From contig OZ020307.1 in NCBI GenBank assembly GCA_963971305.1, forward strand, positions 6,585,501-6,649,500: a stretch of DNA of 64,000 bases, written 5' to 3'. The notes under the pieces are model-generated. The model did not search any database, had not been told where the DNA came from, and saw nothing but the letters and a program-made list of their open reading frames with translations. Of this stretch, positions 1-15,000 are shown one piece after another. Both the position numbers and the translations under genes were made by a program. This DNA comes from Arcuatula senhousia. Its lineage: Eukaryota; Mollusca; Bivalvia; Mytilida; Mytilidae. Within the stretch, counting starts at the first letter, position 1, and each line of letters opens with the position of its first letter.

Positions 1-66
1 TCTTTTTGTTTAGATTATATGTAATATAGATTTTGAAAGTATATTGTAAACATTTATGTTTTGCAG

Positions 67-3000
67 TGCTTTGTTACTGAATTCTATAATATCAGCCTTC
101 AAACCAGAATATATAGCATCACGATCTACACAGTTTATAGTACTCATAAGGGAATCTGAAGATGCTGGATTTCCCAAGGTAAAAAATTATCACAACAAAA
201 TTTTTATGCCCCCCCCTCTTAACTAAAATCCTGGATCCACCCCTGCATCCCTCATGTAGGTCAATTTTATTGATATTGTACAGTTTTGTTCTTTTGTATC
301 TTTTTGTTTGTGATGGGACATAAGACCACTCTTTTTTCTGTAAGTGGTGACACATGATCATGAATTGCTCAGGACATTCTACAGAATTGGAAAGATATTG
401 AAACAAAAAGGTCTGGTGATTTCAATATGTGTACTGGATAATGATATTTATATAAAAAAAAAAGTTTTTTATCTACATATTGTCTTATCTAACCTGAGAT
501 GTAAATTTCCAAAAATCTTAAAGAGAAATTGTCAAATTATTACACATTATGTTCCTGTATATTTTTCAGCACCTGTTGGACAGAACACTGGGTCTCTGTT
601 TAGTTATGTCGTCTCCTCCTGAGGACCAAAGGTTACCAGTATTAAATGAAGTTTGGAAGAGTATCATGAAATTGAAGAATCCATCAGTAAGATAATGACA
701 GAAAATTATGTGTATTCAATCTAGCCTATAAAATACATTAATACATGTATCACTGTAAGTAACCAGTCTTAAATGAAGTTTGGAAGAGTATCATGAAACT
801 GAAGAATCCATCAGTAAGATAATGACAGAAAATTATGTGTATTCAATCTAGCCTATAAAATACATTATTACATGTATAACTGTAAGTAACCAGTCTAAAA
901 TGAAGTTTGGAAGAGTATCATGAAACTGAAGAATCCATCAGTAAGATAACATCAGCAGATATACGCTTATTATATAGTATGCAGTCGTAGGGAATGTGAC
1001 AGGCATCCCCTAAGATTGCAAAAAAAACCAAACAACCGAACAAAACAAACAAAAAAAATTGTTTCAAACATGCCTTAAATCCTTATAATTTCCCCCTAAC
1101 TATGTATATTTTGTTGTTAAGTTCCCTTTTTGTCACACTATTTTTGTATCTGCTACTCCACCTGAACACCTTGATGGATTTTAAATTTTCAGAGAATCTT
1201 CTTTATATGAATTAAATGTAGACATCAACCTTCATCTTGTAGTAGATATTAATTGGTGAGCTACTGCTTACAGTTTTTCTAGTTGAATAGTAATTCATCT
1301 TTATTAGATATGTTAGATATTTAAAATGAAATGACTTTCCTATTTTTCAGGATTACATAGACTGTGCTGAAGTATGGATAGAATATGTTGTCAAAAACTT
1401 TGGGGTGAATATTGTTAATTATTTTTATTCATTTTATATTTTATATAGAGAAACTATTTTTATTTAAAACTATTCAAAGAAAAATAATGTGTGTTTTTTC
1501 ATATTCATTTGAAACATAGTGTTGTTGACAGTTTCTTTTAATTGTTCAATGTTGGAAAATGTACATTTAGTCACATGAAGTTGTCCTGGCTTGCATTTTA
1601 GTGAATTTTGATTCTTCAAATAATGGAGATATGAATACAGTATCTATGAGCTCACCTAAATGCTCTTTAGAGTATCATCACTGTAGGTCTGGGCCCTGTG
1701 AAAGTTCTGCTTTGGTGGACCTTGAATCTTAAAATTAAAAAGGACCATAAAGAGCTATGCTTTTGCTGCTATCTTTTGAAGAGTTAAATTTGTAATGCAT
1801 TTTTGTTGGGGTTTTGGAAACAAAATTCTTTCCCAAGTTAAACAGCAGTTTTTAAATTTTTGTTATTTTTTTCTTCAGAAAAGGGAGATCAACACTGTAT
1901 TGACAGACATAATAAAACACATGACACCTGATAGAGCTTTTGAGGACTTCTATCCCCAGCTTCAATCAGTGATGACTAAAATCTTATGTCATATTACAGA
2001 CTTCTCTATGTTGTTTGCCTTAGTAAGTGTCTTAACACAATTTTTATAATGGAAAACTTATGCTCATTTTATTTGTAATAAAGTAGAAGTTTTAAGGCAA
2101 TGATGGCACCTAAAAGTACATGGTTTACCTTGGTGGACCAACACCACGTACATTTTTATGACCCACCTAGAAAGCAGAGGGGCATATAGTGTTCAGGTCT
2201 GTCTGTTCATTCATAGTTTGTCACAAATCATGGTTACCTTCAATTTTAAGGTACTTCTATTTGAAGGAAGTATGAGGTCATTAGGAAACTTTTTAGACAT
2301 ATGAATAAGGATATGAGCATACAGAACTTGTTATAAAACTGTATCCTTGGCATCATCTTAATAGTTAAATGGTTGCAAGATAATTGTGTCATTGGGGATA
2401 TTTTTGTTTTATTTGTTATTCTTCAATAATATTTCAAAAGCATTGTTTTGATTTATTAGTCCCAATATGTAGATCATTGCCTTTCTATTTAACATTCGAT
2501 TAAATTATATTAACCTATTGATGTACATGCATTTATGTCAAGCATGATTAACACACTATATAAGATACCTCAATTTGTATGAAAATCTTTTTCTTTGTGG
2601 ATTATTTTAGGAAAAATTTCTTCCATTTATTGACATGTTCCAAAAAGAATCAGTTCGAGTTGAGGTCTGTAAAACTGTAATGGAATCATTCAATAGGTAA
2701 GGATGTCTTCATCTCACTTCCCAATGTTGATAACTATTGATTCATATATTTTTTTTTGTTAGTACCAATTTTCATGATTTCTCCAAAAAGTACATTTTGT
2801 TGGATTTTTAATTTCATGGTTTGCTCATGTTGCAAAGTGTAATCAATTCAAAAATAATATTTTCATTGGATTTTTATACGACCGCAAAAATTTGTGGTCG
2901 TATAATGTTATGGCGATGTCGTCGTCTGTGTCTGCGTCTGTGTCTGCGTCTGCGTCGTCTGGGGACATTTGGTTTCCGTGCGATAACTTGAGTATATATT

Positions 3001-6000
3001 GACCGATTGTTATGAAATTTTGATATGATGTTTCTATTCACTAAAGGAAGGTTGGTATTGCATTTGGGGTTTCTGGCCCCTAAGGTTTTAGAAAAAAGGG
3101 CCAAAAGGGGCTAAAATGGTTGTTGTGACAAAACTTCTGTAGAATGTTTATTTTTTATCTGATTTTGATCATTCTTTTTTCATTTGATTCCTCATTAAAT
3201 TCTGTCAACTAAATGTGTCATTGGTTTTGATATATATTCCACCGTTACATTGCTACAGGGGGTCAAAAAGGGGCCACACCCAAAAATTCAACTTTTTTAT
3301 TTGTGGTCCGATTTTGAAAATCTTTTTTTCATTGGAATCCTTGTGAAAATCCCTGCCTGTGTTTTTCAATCAGATTTGCAATATCTCTAACCATTTTTGA
3401 GAAATTAGGGGTCAAAGGGGCAGAAATCGCCATTTTTATTTAAAGTTTGTCCATGTAAATAACTTAAGCTGTAATGGACCAGACAATTGTTGTGAAGTTT
3501 AAATATGAAGGTTTTATCCACTGAAGATAGGTTGGTACTGTATTTGGGGTTTGTGGCCCCTACCATTTTAGAAAAAAAGGACCAAAAGGGGCTAAAATGG
3601 GTGCATTGACAAAACTTGTAAAAATTTCATTATTCATTCAATTTTAAAAATTCTTTTTTTGTTGAATTGCTCATTGAATTCTGTCAACTTAATGTGTCAA
3701 TGGTTTTGAAATATATTGCAGCTTTACATTGCTACAGGGGGCCATAGACATGCCACACCCATAAAATCAACTTTTTATTTTTGGTCTGATTTTCAAATTT
3801 TTTTTTCATTTGAATCCTTGTGAAAATCCCTGTCCATATTTTTAATCAGATTTGCAATAATTCTTACTGTTTTTTTTTTTTTTAAAATAGGGGTCCAAAA
3901 GGACCAAATATGTCTATTAATATAAGACTTTTCTATGAGACGTTGATGTGAATATATATGTGTCAAATATGCATTTTTAAGTCAACCACAGGGTGCATGT
4001 GTCAAAAATCTTTATAAGTCCACCATGGGCTGCATGTGACCAAAGCGATAGACTATCCATATTGGGCCTCCAACGTACAGGGCTCAACATGTTGCGGTCG
4101 TATCATGCTGCGCTCGGCGTAGCTTTTTATTATTTTTGCCGTTGATTGAAATCCACAAATAAACACTTAAAACTGATAGCCCACAAATAATAATGAAACA
4201 CTGCAATACTTTTATATTTTACTGATTGGTGATACGTATGGCCTACTCACAAAGTTCCTTCAGTCTGTACAACTTCATGTTAACCTTTGTGCTGAATTTT
4301 TGAAAACCATAGGTATGATTCAACATATGTGTGTCTTATAGGCCATCAGTGTAATATAAGATAAATCTGTTTATTCTGAAAAATAGATTCAGATCTTTTA
4401 TGAAACTTTGATTAATTTACCTAAATATTTTGACTGTTTTAGAGTGCAATTAGATACCACCAATGATCCTGTTATCATAAATGCTCTGATGTTTATATGT
4501 AAGACAATGCATGATTCTGTCAAGTAAGTAATATTTACTTTAAATAGTTTTTCCCTGGGACACAAATCTAAACTTCTTATCTTAAAATATTATTTTGATG
4601 ATATAAAAACTATATAAATTTAATTTAAAATGAAAAATAACCAGAGAAAAAAGGTTTATTTTATTGCCAGAGCAGAATGTTTTACAAAAAAATGTTGTAG
4701 AATAGAGGTCACTAAATTAGAGAGATATTAGTACATAAACTTAATAGTATCAATTAATTTACAGTGCTTTAACACTGGATGATGAGCGGAAGTCTATCAG
4801 TAATTTGATATCAGGATTTGTACGTAAGATATCCTTTGGTCGAGACTTTGAGCAGCAGCTGAGTTTCTATGTAGAATCCAGAGCAAACTTTACCAATCTT
4901 GACCTGGTCCATATACAACTCATCCAGGTAATCAGTAGTACTAGGTGATAAAAGCGAAATGAAAATATCAAAGAAGTATCAAATTGCCATTCAAAGCTTA
5001 AAGTCCATAATAGACACAAAGACAAATTCTTACAAAAATGAAGATGCACAACACAATATACTGAACAGCATTTGGAGTGAATATTGGTGCTTGAAATGAA
5101 TAAACAGGATTGTCTTGTCATGTCATTTATCATTCAGTGGTTTTTTTTTCAAAAGTTTGAACTTTTCAATTTTTTTCAATGGTACCAATCAAGTACTATT
5201 ACACTAATTTGTAAAGAGGTTTAAAGCAGTTTTTAAAAATAAATTATTTTGCTCTTTTAGAACGTAAATAACTTATCAATAGACACTAGGAATGTAGTTA
5301 AAGGCAACCATTCCAGGAAGACTGCTAACTTTGTTAGGGTAGGTACCATTTCCTTTTATTCCTGTTTTAATAGAGGTGGAGTTTTTCTCCATAATATAAG
5401 AAAGATATTTTAGGCATGAAAATAATATGTTAAACCTGTGTGTCTTCTCCTGTACAAAAATAATCTCAAATAAGTCTGGTATTTTTACTTGAAGCCTATG
5501 AGGTTATTAAGCCATTACAAGTTTTGAATGACAATCAGCAAGAGTTTTATGGATCAGTGTAGAATGAAATCACAATAATACTTTCTGCTTTGTGATAAAT
5601 AAGGAACATTTGGTTTACAATATAAATTTATTTGAAAACATTGTTTATTTTGTTTATAATTGAAGGCTTGTGCTGCCTATTGTTTTATCACCATTCCATC
5701 GCTGGAGTCACATTTGTCACAGCTACAGTTATATCTTCTGTCAGGACAGGTGGCACTGCTAAATCAATGTTACAGTCAAGGTAATTACCTCCCCTGTAAG
5801 GACAGGTGGCACTGCTAAATCAATGTTACAGTCAAGGTAATTACCTCCCCTGTAAGGACAGGTGGCACTTCTTAATCAGTGTTACAGTCAAGGTAATTAT
5901 ATACACCTCCCTTTTTATCTGCGTCGCGGAAGGCGAAAGCAGGTCTAGGAGTCAGGTCACTCCGTCTGACCGTTGTGTTAAGCCTTAAGGGGTGCCTGTC

Positions 6001-9000
6001 TTGTGTAATCTGAATCTCAAAAACCAAACACTAGATTTTTCTTAAATTTTACACAATGATTACATATATATTGAAGATGTGCACCTCCCCTTTTGGGATC
6101 ATTTTATCATTCTGTTTAGAAATTAGGGGCCCTAAAGGGGCCCCAAAAGCAACTTTTTTAATTGTTTCCACAATAACTTTTGTTCTGGTTGACCAAATGC
6201 TATGAAATTTTACAGTAATATTATTTAATGGGGATGATTTTGTGTGTCCTTTCTTTTTTCGTTTTGAAATTAGGGGTCAAAAAGGGGCTAAAAAATGAAA
6301 CTTTAGTTAGTTTTCAACAGTAACTTAAGTTCTGGTTGACTGATTGATATTTTATTTTTCAATAATGTTCATTACCATTAAGTTATGATTGGCATGATTT
6401 TTGAGGTCTCCCTTTTTTAGCTCACCTGGACCGAAGGTCCATGTGAGCTATTACCATCACTTGGCGTCCGTCGTCGTCCGCGTCGTCGTTGTCGTCGTCG
6501 TCGTCCGTTAACAATTTTAAAAAAATCTTCTTCTCTGAAACTGCTGAACAGAATTTCTTCAAACTTGATATGATTGATCCTTAGGGTGTCCTGCACAAAA
6601 ATTGTGTTCGGTATTTTGATCCGTCAAAAAACATGGCCGCCGTTGCTAAAAATAGACCAGGGGGGTCAGACTACTGTTTTTGGCTTGTAAATCAAAAAGT
6701 ATAAGAGATAGATGAAATCTGATGCCACGCTACTGCTTCAGCATCAAAAGCTCTACAAAAGTCTCCATTGAGTCGAAGTTGTCAGATGACCCCTTATGGG
6801 AGTTACGGCCCCTTAAAGGTGAAAAATAGCATTTTTTCATGTTTTTGGCCTACAGAATGAAAACTATTGCAGATAGAGAGAAGCTGTTGCTTGCTTAAAT
6901 GTTCAGCTCATTTAGCTCTACAAAAGTCTCCATAAGGTCAAAGTTGTCAGATGACTCCTTATAGGGGTTATGGCCCCTTAAAGGCAAAAAGTAGAGTGTT
7001 TGGCCTATAGAATGAAAACTTTTGCAGATAGAGAAAAGCTGTTGCTTGCTTAAATGTTCAGCTGGTTTAGCTCTACACTAGCCTCCATAGGGTCGAAGTG
7101 GTCAGATGACCCCTTATAGGGGTTACGGCCCCTTAAAGGCAAAAAATAGTGTTTTTGGCCTATAGAATGAAAACTATTGCAGATAGAGAAAAGCTGTTGC
7201 TTGCTTAAATGTTCAGCTCATTTAGCTCTACAAAAGTCTCCATAGGGTCGAAGTTGTCAGATGACCCCTTATAGGGGTTACAGCCCCTTAAAGGCAAAAA
7301 ATAGTATTTTTTGGCCTATGGAATGAAAACTATTGCAGATAGAGAAAAGTTGTTGCTTGCTTAAATGTTCAGCTCATTTAGCTCTACAAAAGTTTCCATA
7401 GGGTCAAATTTGCCAGATAACCCCTTATAGTGGTTACGGCCCCTTAAAGGCAAAAAATAGTGTTTTTGGCCTAAAGAAAGAAAACTTTTGCAGATAGAGA
7501 AAAGATGTTGCTTGCTTAAATGTTCAGCTTAATTAGCTCTACAAAAGTCTTTTTAGGGTCGAAGTTGTCAGATGACTCCTTTAAGGGGTTATGGCCCTTT
7601 AAAGGTGAAAAATAGTGTTTTTTGCTTTGGAATGAAAACTATTGCAGATAGAGAAAAGCTTTTTATTGCTTAAACATTCAGCTCATTTAGCTATACAAAA
7701 GTCTTCAAAGGGTTGACATTAAGACCAGGTGAGCGATTCAGGCTCCTGGGAGCCTCTTGTTTTGTGTTCAGAAATTAGGGACCGTAAAGGGGCAAAAATC
7801 CAACTTTTTTATTTAAGGTCTGATTTTGAAAAAAAAAAGTTAACTTTTGTCATATTGGATACTAAATGGAGGATAAATTTCTTCTTGACCCTTCTTTTTC
7901 TGTTTAGCAATTAGGGGTCAAAAGGGGGGAAATTGAAACTTAAATTTTTTGTCTGGTTTTGTGTGTTTTTTTAAAATTCTTGTTAGATATAAGGATCTTA
8001 AATATTTTTATTTCTAAATATTCATTGTCAGTCTATAAATTGGGTTGCATGCGACAAATATGCTTTGTCAGTCCACCATAGGATGCAAGTGTCAAAAACT
8101 ATTTACTGTACAGGGTTTTAACGTTTTGCCATGCGACACAGGGCCAGACATCGATTAGTCTTGTTGCATTTGCATTTCTATTTGCAATGGGCCTGGCTTA
8201 CTACAAGAAAAAACTATGAGGTGAACCAGGTCTTGGGTTTCAAACCTCCCTCTTTCATAGTGTCCTTGTGGTCTGATGGTAGCTCAACAAAATAAGAAAA
8301 CATGGTTAATGTAAAACAAAACTAAAAGGTTAAGTTAAATGATCATTCAAGTGCAGGTTATGAAAAACTTATCAAAACAATCATGAACCATATCTTCTCC
8401 ACAAAAACTAGTGCACCTGTGTTTAATATACTGTGGATTCATTTATTTTCGTAGATACCAATTTTCGTGGTTTGATGTAATAAGTCTGTGGATTGTTAAA
8501 TTCTAGGTTCTGAAATCTTCAGCATACAGATCAATGTTAAATTTTGATGCCATTTCGTTTGGGTATCAAATTTTGTTGATCAAGGCCACCCAAGAAACCA
8601 AGAAAATTGATACCTCATGAATGATAGTGAAACCACTGTAGGTCAATCAACTGAATTATAATTTTGTTTTTTTGTAGCTGATGCATTCTTCAAGGCAGCC
8701 ATATCTCTGATCCCAGACATTCCTAAGATATTAGAGCAGGATGGAAAAAAGAAAGCATCTGAGCCAATTCTACAGGAATACTTGTGTAACTTCTTATCTA
8801 CATTGCTCGTTGTACCTGTAAGTTTAAAGATAAACCTTCATTTTGTCAGACAGGCCTTTAATAGACAAGGCTAGCCAGAACTTAAACACCAAGTAGATAA
8901 CTTCAAAATAAGAATTATGATTAAGGATGTACATATCAAGATTATAGCGAGCATCGCAGATGCGAGCCCTACGGCATTGTGCATGTTTTGAGATGTGCCA

Positions 9001-12000
9001 GAAATATACTGACGATAAAACTGGAACAGGTTTACTTTTACGGAGTGAAAAAAATGATAGGCACGGAGCAAGTAAAACAATCAACCCTCTGGGCTTATAA
9101 AAAATACATCATAATCTGTTATGCAAAAATGTAAAAATTGAAATTCAAAAACAGTGATAAAACCCTCATTCATCCACTTGTTTTTTTTAAATACAGATTT
9201 TTATTTAAACACCTTTCAGTCTTTTCTGCTAAAAAACGATTTTCCGGAAATTACCGAGATAGCGTTTGGCAACATCGTCCCATATTGACTAGTCATACCA
9301 AATGCATGATACTGACCAAGCTTTGTTAAATTCTAAGTAAGATAAAATAAGATAAAGAAATACATAAATTTACTGAATAAAACCTACTCATATTAATAAA
9401 TAAAAGGTTCTTACCTGAAAATGAAAGAAGAGTCCCATCCTGTGGGGTTTCATTCACTTTCCTCAATCCTGCATGATATTTTTACCTTACAGTACCGTTT
9501 TTTTCCCCGCCAGGTTTCTTAATGTACCTTTTGTTACCAATGCTTCAAATAAAACACTGATACTCAGAAAATCTCACAAAACCTGACCGAATCTGAATGT
9601 TGTTTTGGTCTGCTGAAGAAGCGCGACATACTCTGACAAGGAAATGACGTCACATAATACATAAAATGGATAATTTCGTCCCCGCTAAATGTCGTCCCAG
9701 AATGTTACAGGATTTATTATTTGCACAAAAAATTGAATTTTAAATAAGGAGTTATTGATCCCAGATATTTTAGGGTACAAACTACGAAATCCAGCCCCCT
9801 CTTAAAAATCAGTTTTTCAAAACCCTCTAGCCAGTTTACCTTGAGTAAAATCCTCAGAATCCTTAACATGTATCTAGTTTGTTTACAAGTTTTTATGACA
9901 CATTTAAAGCCTTATAGAGAAAAGCTATCTCCTCGTCGAAGAGCAGCCTAAAAATAGAAACGATTTACAGACAGCATTTTCAAAAAGTATAGGTCCTGGG
10001 ATACCCCCTTTTAGCTAACTTAGGTCTTCTTAAAATTTTATAAATTTGGGTTGGACATGTTACAGAGATATTCTAGTTTCCAAATATATGCAGATATTAC
10101 AAAACTTTACATTTTTATGAAAAATATTGAACCTTGAAATCACTACTTTGGGAATAAATAACACTATTTTCACATACGTTCCAAATCTGATTGGCTGATT
10201 TAGTAGTTGGTACCCTACAGCAACTCTCTCAAGTGCATATGATTTGGGTTGTGTGGGGTCAGAATTTGCTACTTTTTAATTCCTTTTTAAAAGTTCCCTC
10301 TTTACGTTAAACTTAGCCAGTCGAGCACATGGATTTATTTTTAAAAGGTATATAGATTTTCGATGCACGCTAAAAAGGCAGGACCTTAATCATATTAGAT
10401 ATATATCTCACAAGAATATTGTTCAAAGAATTATCTGAGTGCTTAGTATACATTCTTTATTTTAAAACCATACAATATCATATTAAGTTAAGATTTTTAT
10501 TTTTCATTTGAAAAATCAGTTGTTTAATCAAAATAAATATCGTACATACCTTATAGCGGGAAATCTTTGCTAGGTTCAAATTTTTACTTTATTGGCGATG
10601 TCCGAGGAATCGCTAAAATTAAAGATCGCGAAATTTTATATACTAAATATGCTACACACTCTAAATTCTGAAAACGTAAAATATTAAGACTGCTAAAATT
10701 AAACAACCCTTTTTTGGATATAAATTGGAAATTTGCAACTCGCTAAAATTACCCGCTATAAGGTACATTATTCAAGGACAACCCTTAATTTGCTGTGTAT
10801 TTGTTTTCAGGACAATCCAGATTCCGGTGTGATGTACCTGTTACGAGGATTATTAAACATGTTACAGAACTACACTTCTGACACAGACTTTAAGTGCTAT
10901 ATCTACATCCGTGTGTTAGCTGTCTTATCTTCTTCCTGTCAGGAAAGCTTTATATACCATGTAGACAAAGGTAAACAGGTTCTGCTCTTGTTTTATATTA
11001 TCTTTTAATTTTTTTAACATTTTAAACCAAGATAAATCAAACACTTGTTAATACTGAACACGTCCCTTAGTCCAATTTAGACATTGGGCCGATTTCAGAA
11101 TGGCGAGCAGTACCTACTGGCCTCGTTTAAGGCTGCTAAGGGGTTTTCCATTGTGGTTTTTCTAAATTAACACAAGTTATATGAGCTGTGTAGGGTACAC
11201 TTATTCCACATCTTATTATTTTCTGTTACTAAATAGTAATTTTAGAAACTGGAATTAATTTATGTGTATTTTAGATTAATATTATGACATTGTGACTTAA
11301 TGAAATGGGGTGTGTAAAGTTTTTTCCTAAATTAAAAGAATAGATCTGAACAAAAGGCAAAAGGCAAGTTTCACTGTAGGCCTATATTTTTGTTTCAGTT
11401 GATTCCAATGATTCTATGTATGGTGGTGACCAAAAGTTTACTTCAGATTTACGAGGTGTGTGTTCCACTCTGGTAGAGGAAATCCTCTCACATCTGAAAT
11501 CATTACAAGCTGCAGAGGTTAGTTGTAAAGTATATTGTGGCATCTTTTAAGATGGGATGTCAAAAAATTTATCCTTAGAATTAACTTAACTTTGGAAACA
11601 GTTAGCCCTAATATGGTACTGTAAATATCCATGATGAAATTAAAAGTTTACTATCAGAATATTGTAGAGTTTATTTTTAAAAATGCATGATTTTGGTACT
11701 TTTAATATAGAATCAATACAGAAAATTCAAGTTCTTGTACTTTAGTACATCTAAACCTCTAATTTGTTTCTTAATATTTGTGAATCTTTGTTTAAAGTAA
11801 ACTATCAGAATATTGTAGAGTTTATTTTTAAAAATGCATGATTTTGGTACTTTTAATATAGAATCAATACAGAAAATTCAAGTTCTTGTACTTTAGTACA
11901 TCTAAACCTCTAATTTGTTTCTTAATATTTGTGAATCTTTGTTTAAAGTAAACTTAATATAAAAAATTAAGCTCAGGCGACTCCAAATTGTTTCCTTGTT

Positions 12001-15000
12001 TGTCAGACATTTTGGCAAAAACAGGGTGCGAGAAAAAGTTTAATTTTTAGTTTTTTTTTTCCAGAATCACCATTTTTAAAGGGGTGATTTTCACCTTGCC
12101 AGCTGCAACTTTTTATAAATTAAAAAAAAATTATCAAAAGCCACTTCAAATCAAGCCAGGGTTAAATTTAATTTATATATCCAGAGAAATCCCATCAAGA
12201 GGCAGGAATTTTTATTTTTTAGAAAGTTTTTTTCTTGCCCACAATTTTAAGACCTGGGTATTGTCAATATTTTGGAAAAAAAGTGAAAATTTGGTTTTCC
12301 TCTATTATTTCTGTACAAATTATCTCCCCTTTAAAGTAGGTGAAATTATTAGGTAGTATTCCACCTAAGAATCATGCTAAATTGAAGTAAATTGATTCAT
12401 CGATAAAAAGGCTACATTGGTTTATTTTTAATGAAAGATAGTTCAAAGTATATAAGATAAGAAATAAATAACAATTCGTTCATAACTACCTGGTCCTGGG
12501 AGAAATCTTGCCATTTTGTTACAATGGTTTCTATTGAAATTATTGACAATTTTTAGAGTTATCTCCCTTTCTTACATTTTTCCAATGCATTCTATATATT
12601 TTTTTCTCTCGGGACCAGGGCTAGTTTGGAAAAAGAGCACTAAAGATCAAAGCAGGATGCTTGTAGGAGTAACACATCAAAAATAAATTTGTGTAGGCTT
12701 TCCACCCATGAATCGCTCTTTGCATGATTCTTATAAAAAGTGGTACTTAAAATTTGAAAACAAGATGTATTTTTTTCCAAATTTTTGTTGTAATTTTCAA
12801 TTTTAATGTTTACTTCACCCATAAAAATCAATAAGAATAGCTAGCAAATAAGATTCACAGTTATGATAGATGCCCAGTCATAGACTCCCCATCTAACTTA
12901 AGGTTGTTTTAACTAGGAAGAGAAATTAACACATTTAGGATAGTCTTGTAAAGAGTTTACATATTTTAGGTTAAAGACAGGCACAATGAAGACACCTAAC
13001 TTGACTTGTTAAAACAGAGGGCTGTAAACCTTCCCGATTTTCAGGTCTTCCTTTTATAATGAATATAAGATGGATTTTTAACCTTATTAAAAGTTAAGAA
13101 TTTGGCATCCCTGAGGTCAAATAAGATATATGTGTGCAATCGATTTCCCTCCCTCCCCTAGTTTTTCATGTTGACCCTAGCCTTTTTATTGCCAATTTTG
13201 CCTAACCACTATTTAACTTGATACAAAAACATATCTACTCCCAACTTACTCTTGGTAAAGAAATAGAATTAGAAAAATAATAATAAACAGTATCTGCTTG
13301 TGGCAACACACCTGTTACATTTACAGCCAGTGACATTAAGAATAGTTCAAAGCAAGAAGAAAATACGAAACATCTACAACAAGGACATATCATTGAACTT
13401 ACTGTAAATGTGTAGTTTTAAAGTTTTGACTTTTGATGCCATTTATGATTTATTATTGCTGTTGGATGAATGTATATTTCAGACGTTACGAAGACAGAGT
13501 CAGCTGGCATTAGAGTTATTTCAGACCATAGTAAACCATGGAGATATATCTAAAACATCTATGTTAACACTTGCCCTAAATCTATGGAATTTAGCCCAGA
13601 AACATGGAGAATATGATATGAAACAAGCAGTAAGTATCACTTTACCAGGTAATTGTACTTTTAGGTTGATTGAAGATGAGGGGTGGAGGCCTCACCCGAC
13701 ATTCTTTTATGTTTGTCCTCTTTGGGGAGCCCCCACTTTGCGATTTTTCTGGTTGCATTCATATAAATTGAAAATTCTATTACGTCATAATCACTTCCGG
13801 GATAAAATGAGATTGTGTTTGCGCATGTTACTAATCAATGTGTTTGTGTATCTCGGAAATAGCAGACGTGGTCTGTCGTCTCCGATTTTTAAAATAAAAT
13901 TTTATTGTTTGTCAACGAGGTTGACACTTATAAATATATTTGATTATATAGTAACATATCAACGAAGTTGATATTATTTATGCCATTTTACGACATTTAC
14001 CGTAAAGTCGAGAACGATTTGCGGTAAAGTAAAAAATCGTGAAAACATGGCTGAGAAGATGGTTAAAAAATCAACAAAGGAGAACAAAGTTCTGCCTGTA
14101 AATAATAAGAATCACAAAGAGGACGATGTTCTCAATCTGATAGACGAAGAGCTAGAATCTTCTTCCAAAAAGAAAAGTAAACGAACTGTTTCGTCGACAA
14201 AAGGTAGCTCAATTTCAAGTTCGAAGACGTTGTCTTCCACCGCCAGCACTACCGAAAAAGTAGTGAATGTGAGTGAAAATGAGTCAATGATGACAATATT
14301 AAAACAAATACAAGAAAATCAAAAGCAACAAGATTTGAAACTTCGAGATCTTGCAACAAGAGTCGACGAAATATACGAGGAAGCCTATCAAGAAGATAGC
14401 TACTATGACAATGAGCAGGATGGTAATGATTATGAACCCCCTGCTAAGGTGCCCAGAACTCAATCTGATAATAATGATACAAATGAAAATAATGAGTCTA
14501 ATGAACCTGATAATACCCAAAACAGGTTCTCGGGTATGGTAAAAAGGTCAAAACAAAAAGAAATAAAGGGTCCTAAGATAGATGAAGTGTTGGCATCTAC
14601 TATTACGGATTTGTTCCATAATGGAATGGATGAGTCTCAGTATAGCGAGATGATGAAAGATGAGAAAAACCCAAGGCCTGAAAACTGTGAAGGTTTAGTT
14701 GTTGTAAAAACAAACAAACTGATTTGGGACCTTATGTCTCCTCAAGCACAAACTGGTGACAAAAAGCTACAGAACATTGAACGTTCACTTATAAAAGCTT
14801 CTATTTTATTAGCTAACACCGTAAATAAATGTGCTTTACTTGAGCAAGAAAAGGGCCCTGAAACAGATAACATAAGTAATGTTATTGATGAATGTAATGA
14901 TGTCTTAGCAATTCTAGGTCACACCAATAGGCAAATTAACCTCACTAGGAGGGAGTTTATTAAACTTGAATTGAACAATGAGTATACACATTTGTGTGCC

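Larger units (their letters stand above)
5743..5903 (+). repeat. 56-bp tandem triplication copying an exon 3' end and its splice donor
   Basis: Unit starts at 5743, 5799 and 5855. Unit 1 is the 3' end of the VPS35L exon ending at 5780 plus the GTAATT donor. Units 2 and 3 repeat it inside the intron, each with its own donor. Units 1 and 2 are near-identical. Unit 3 differs from unit 2 at three positions in the exon-derived part, all synonymous in the VPS35L frame. Confidence 0.9.

Noticed and set aside
2874..3104. minus-strand ORF with Arg/His-rich repeats
   Set aside because: Produced by the CGTC/TGTCTGCG simple repeat of the HpB 5' region.
6419..7760. HpA as a cut-and-paste DNA transposon with TIRs
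   Set aside because: The inverted copy of the 5' end lies ~30 nt inside the 3' end, and nested insertions show no target duplication, which suits Helentron-type elements better.
10733..11008. 91-codon ORF
   Set aside because: It is VPS35L exon 10811-10970 read through into intron, beginning inside a MITE.
13408..13971. 187-codon ORF
   Set aside because: It fuses the real VPS35L exon 13483-13629 to flanking intron; splice sites and homology give the true exon.
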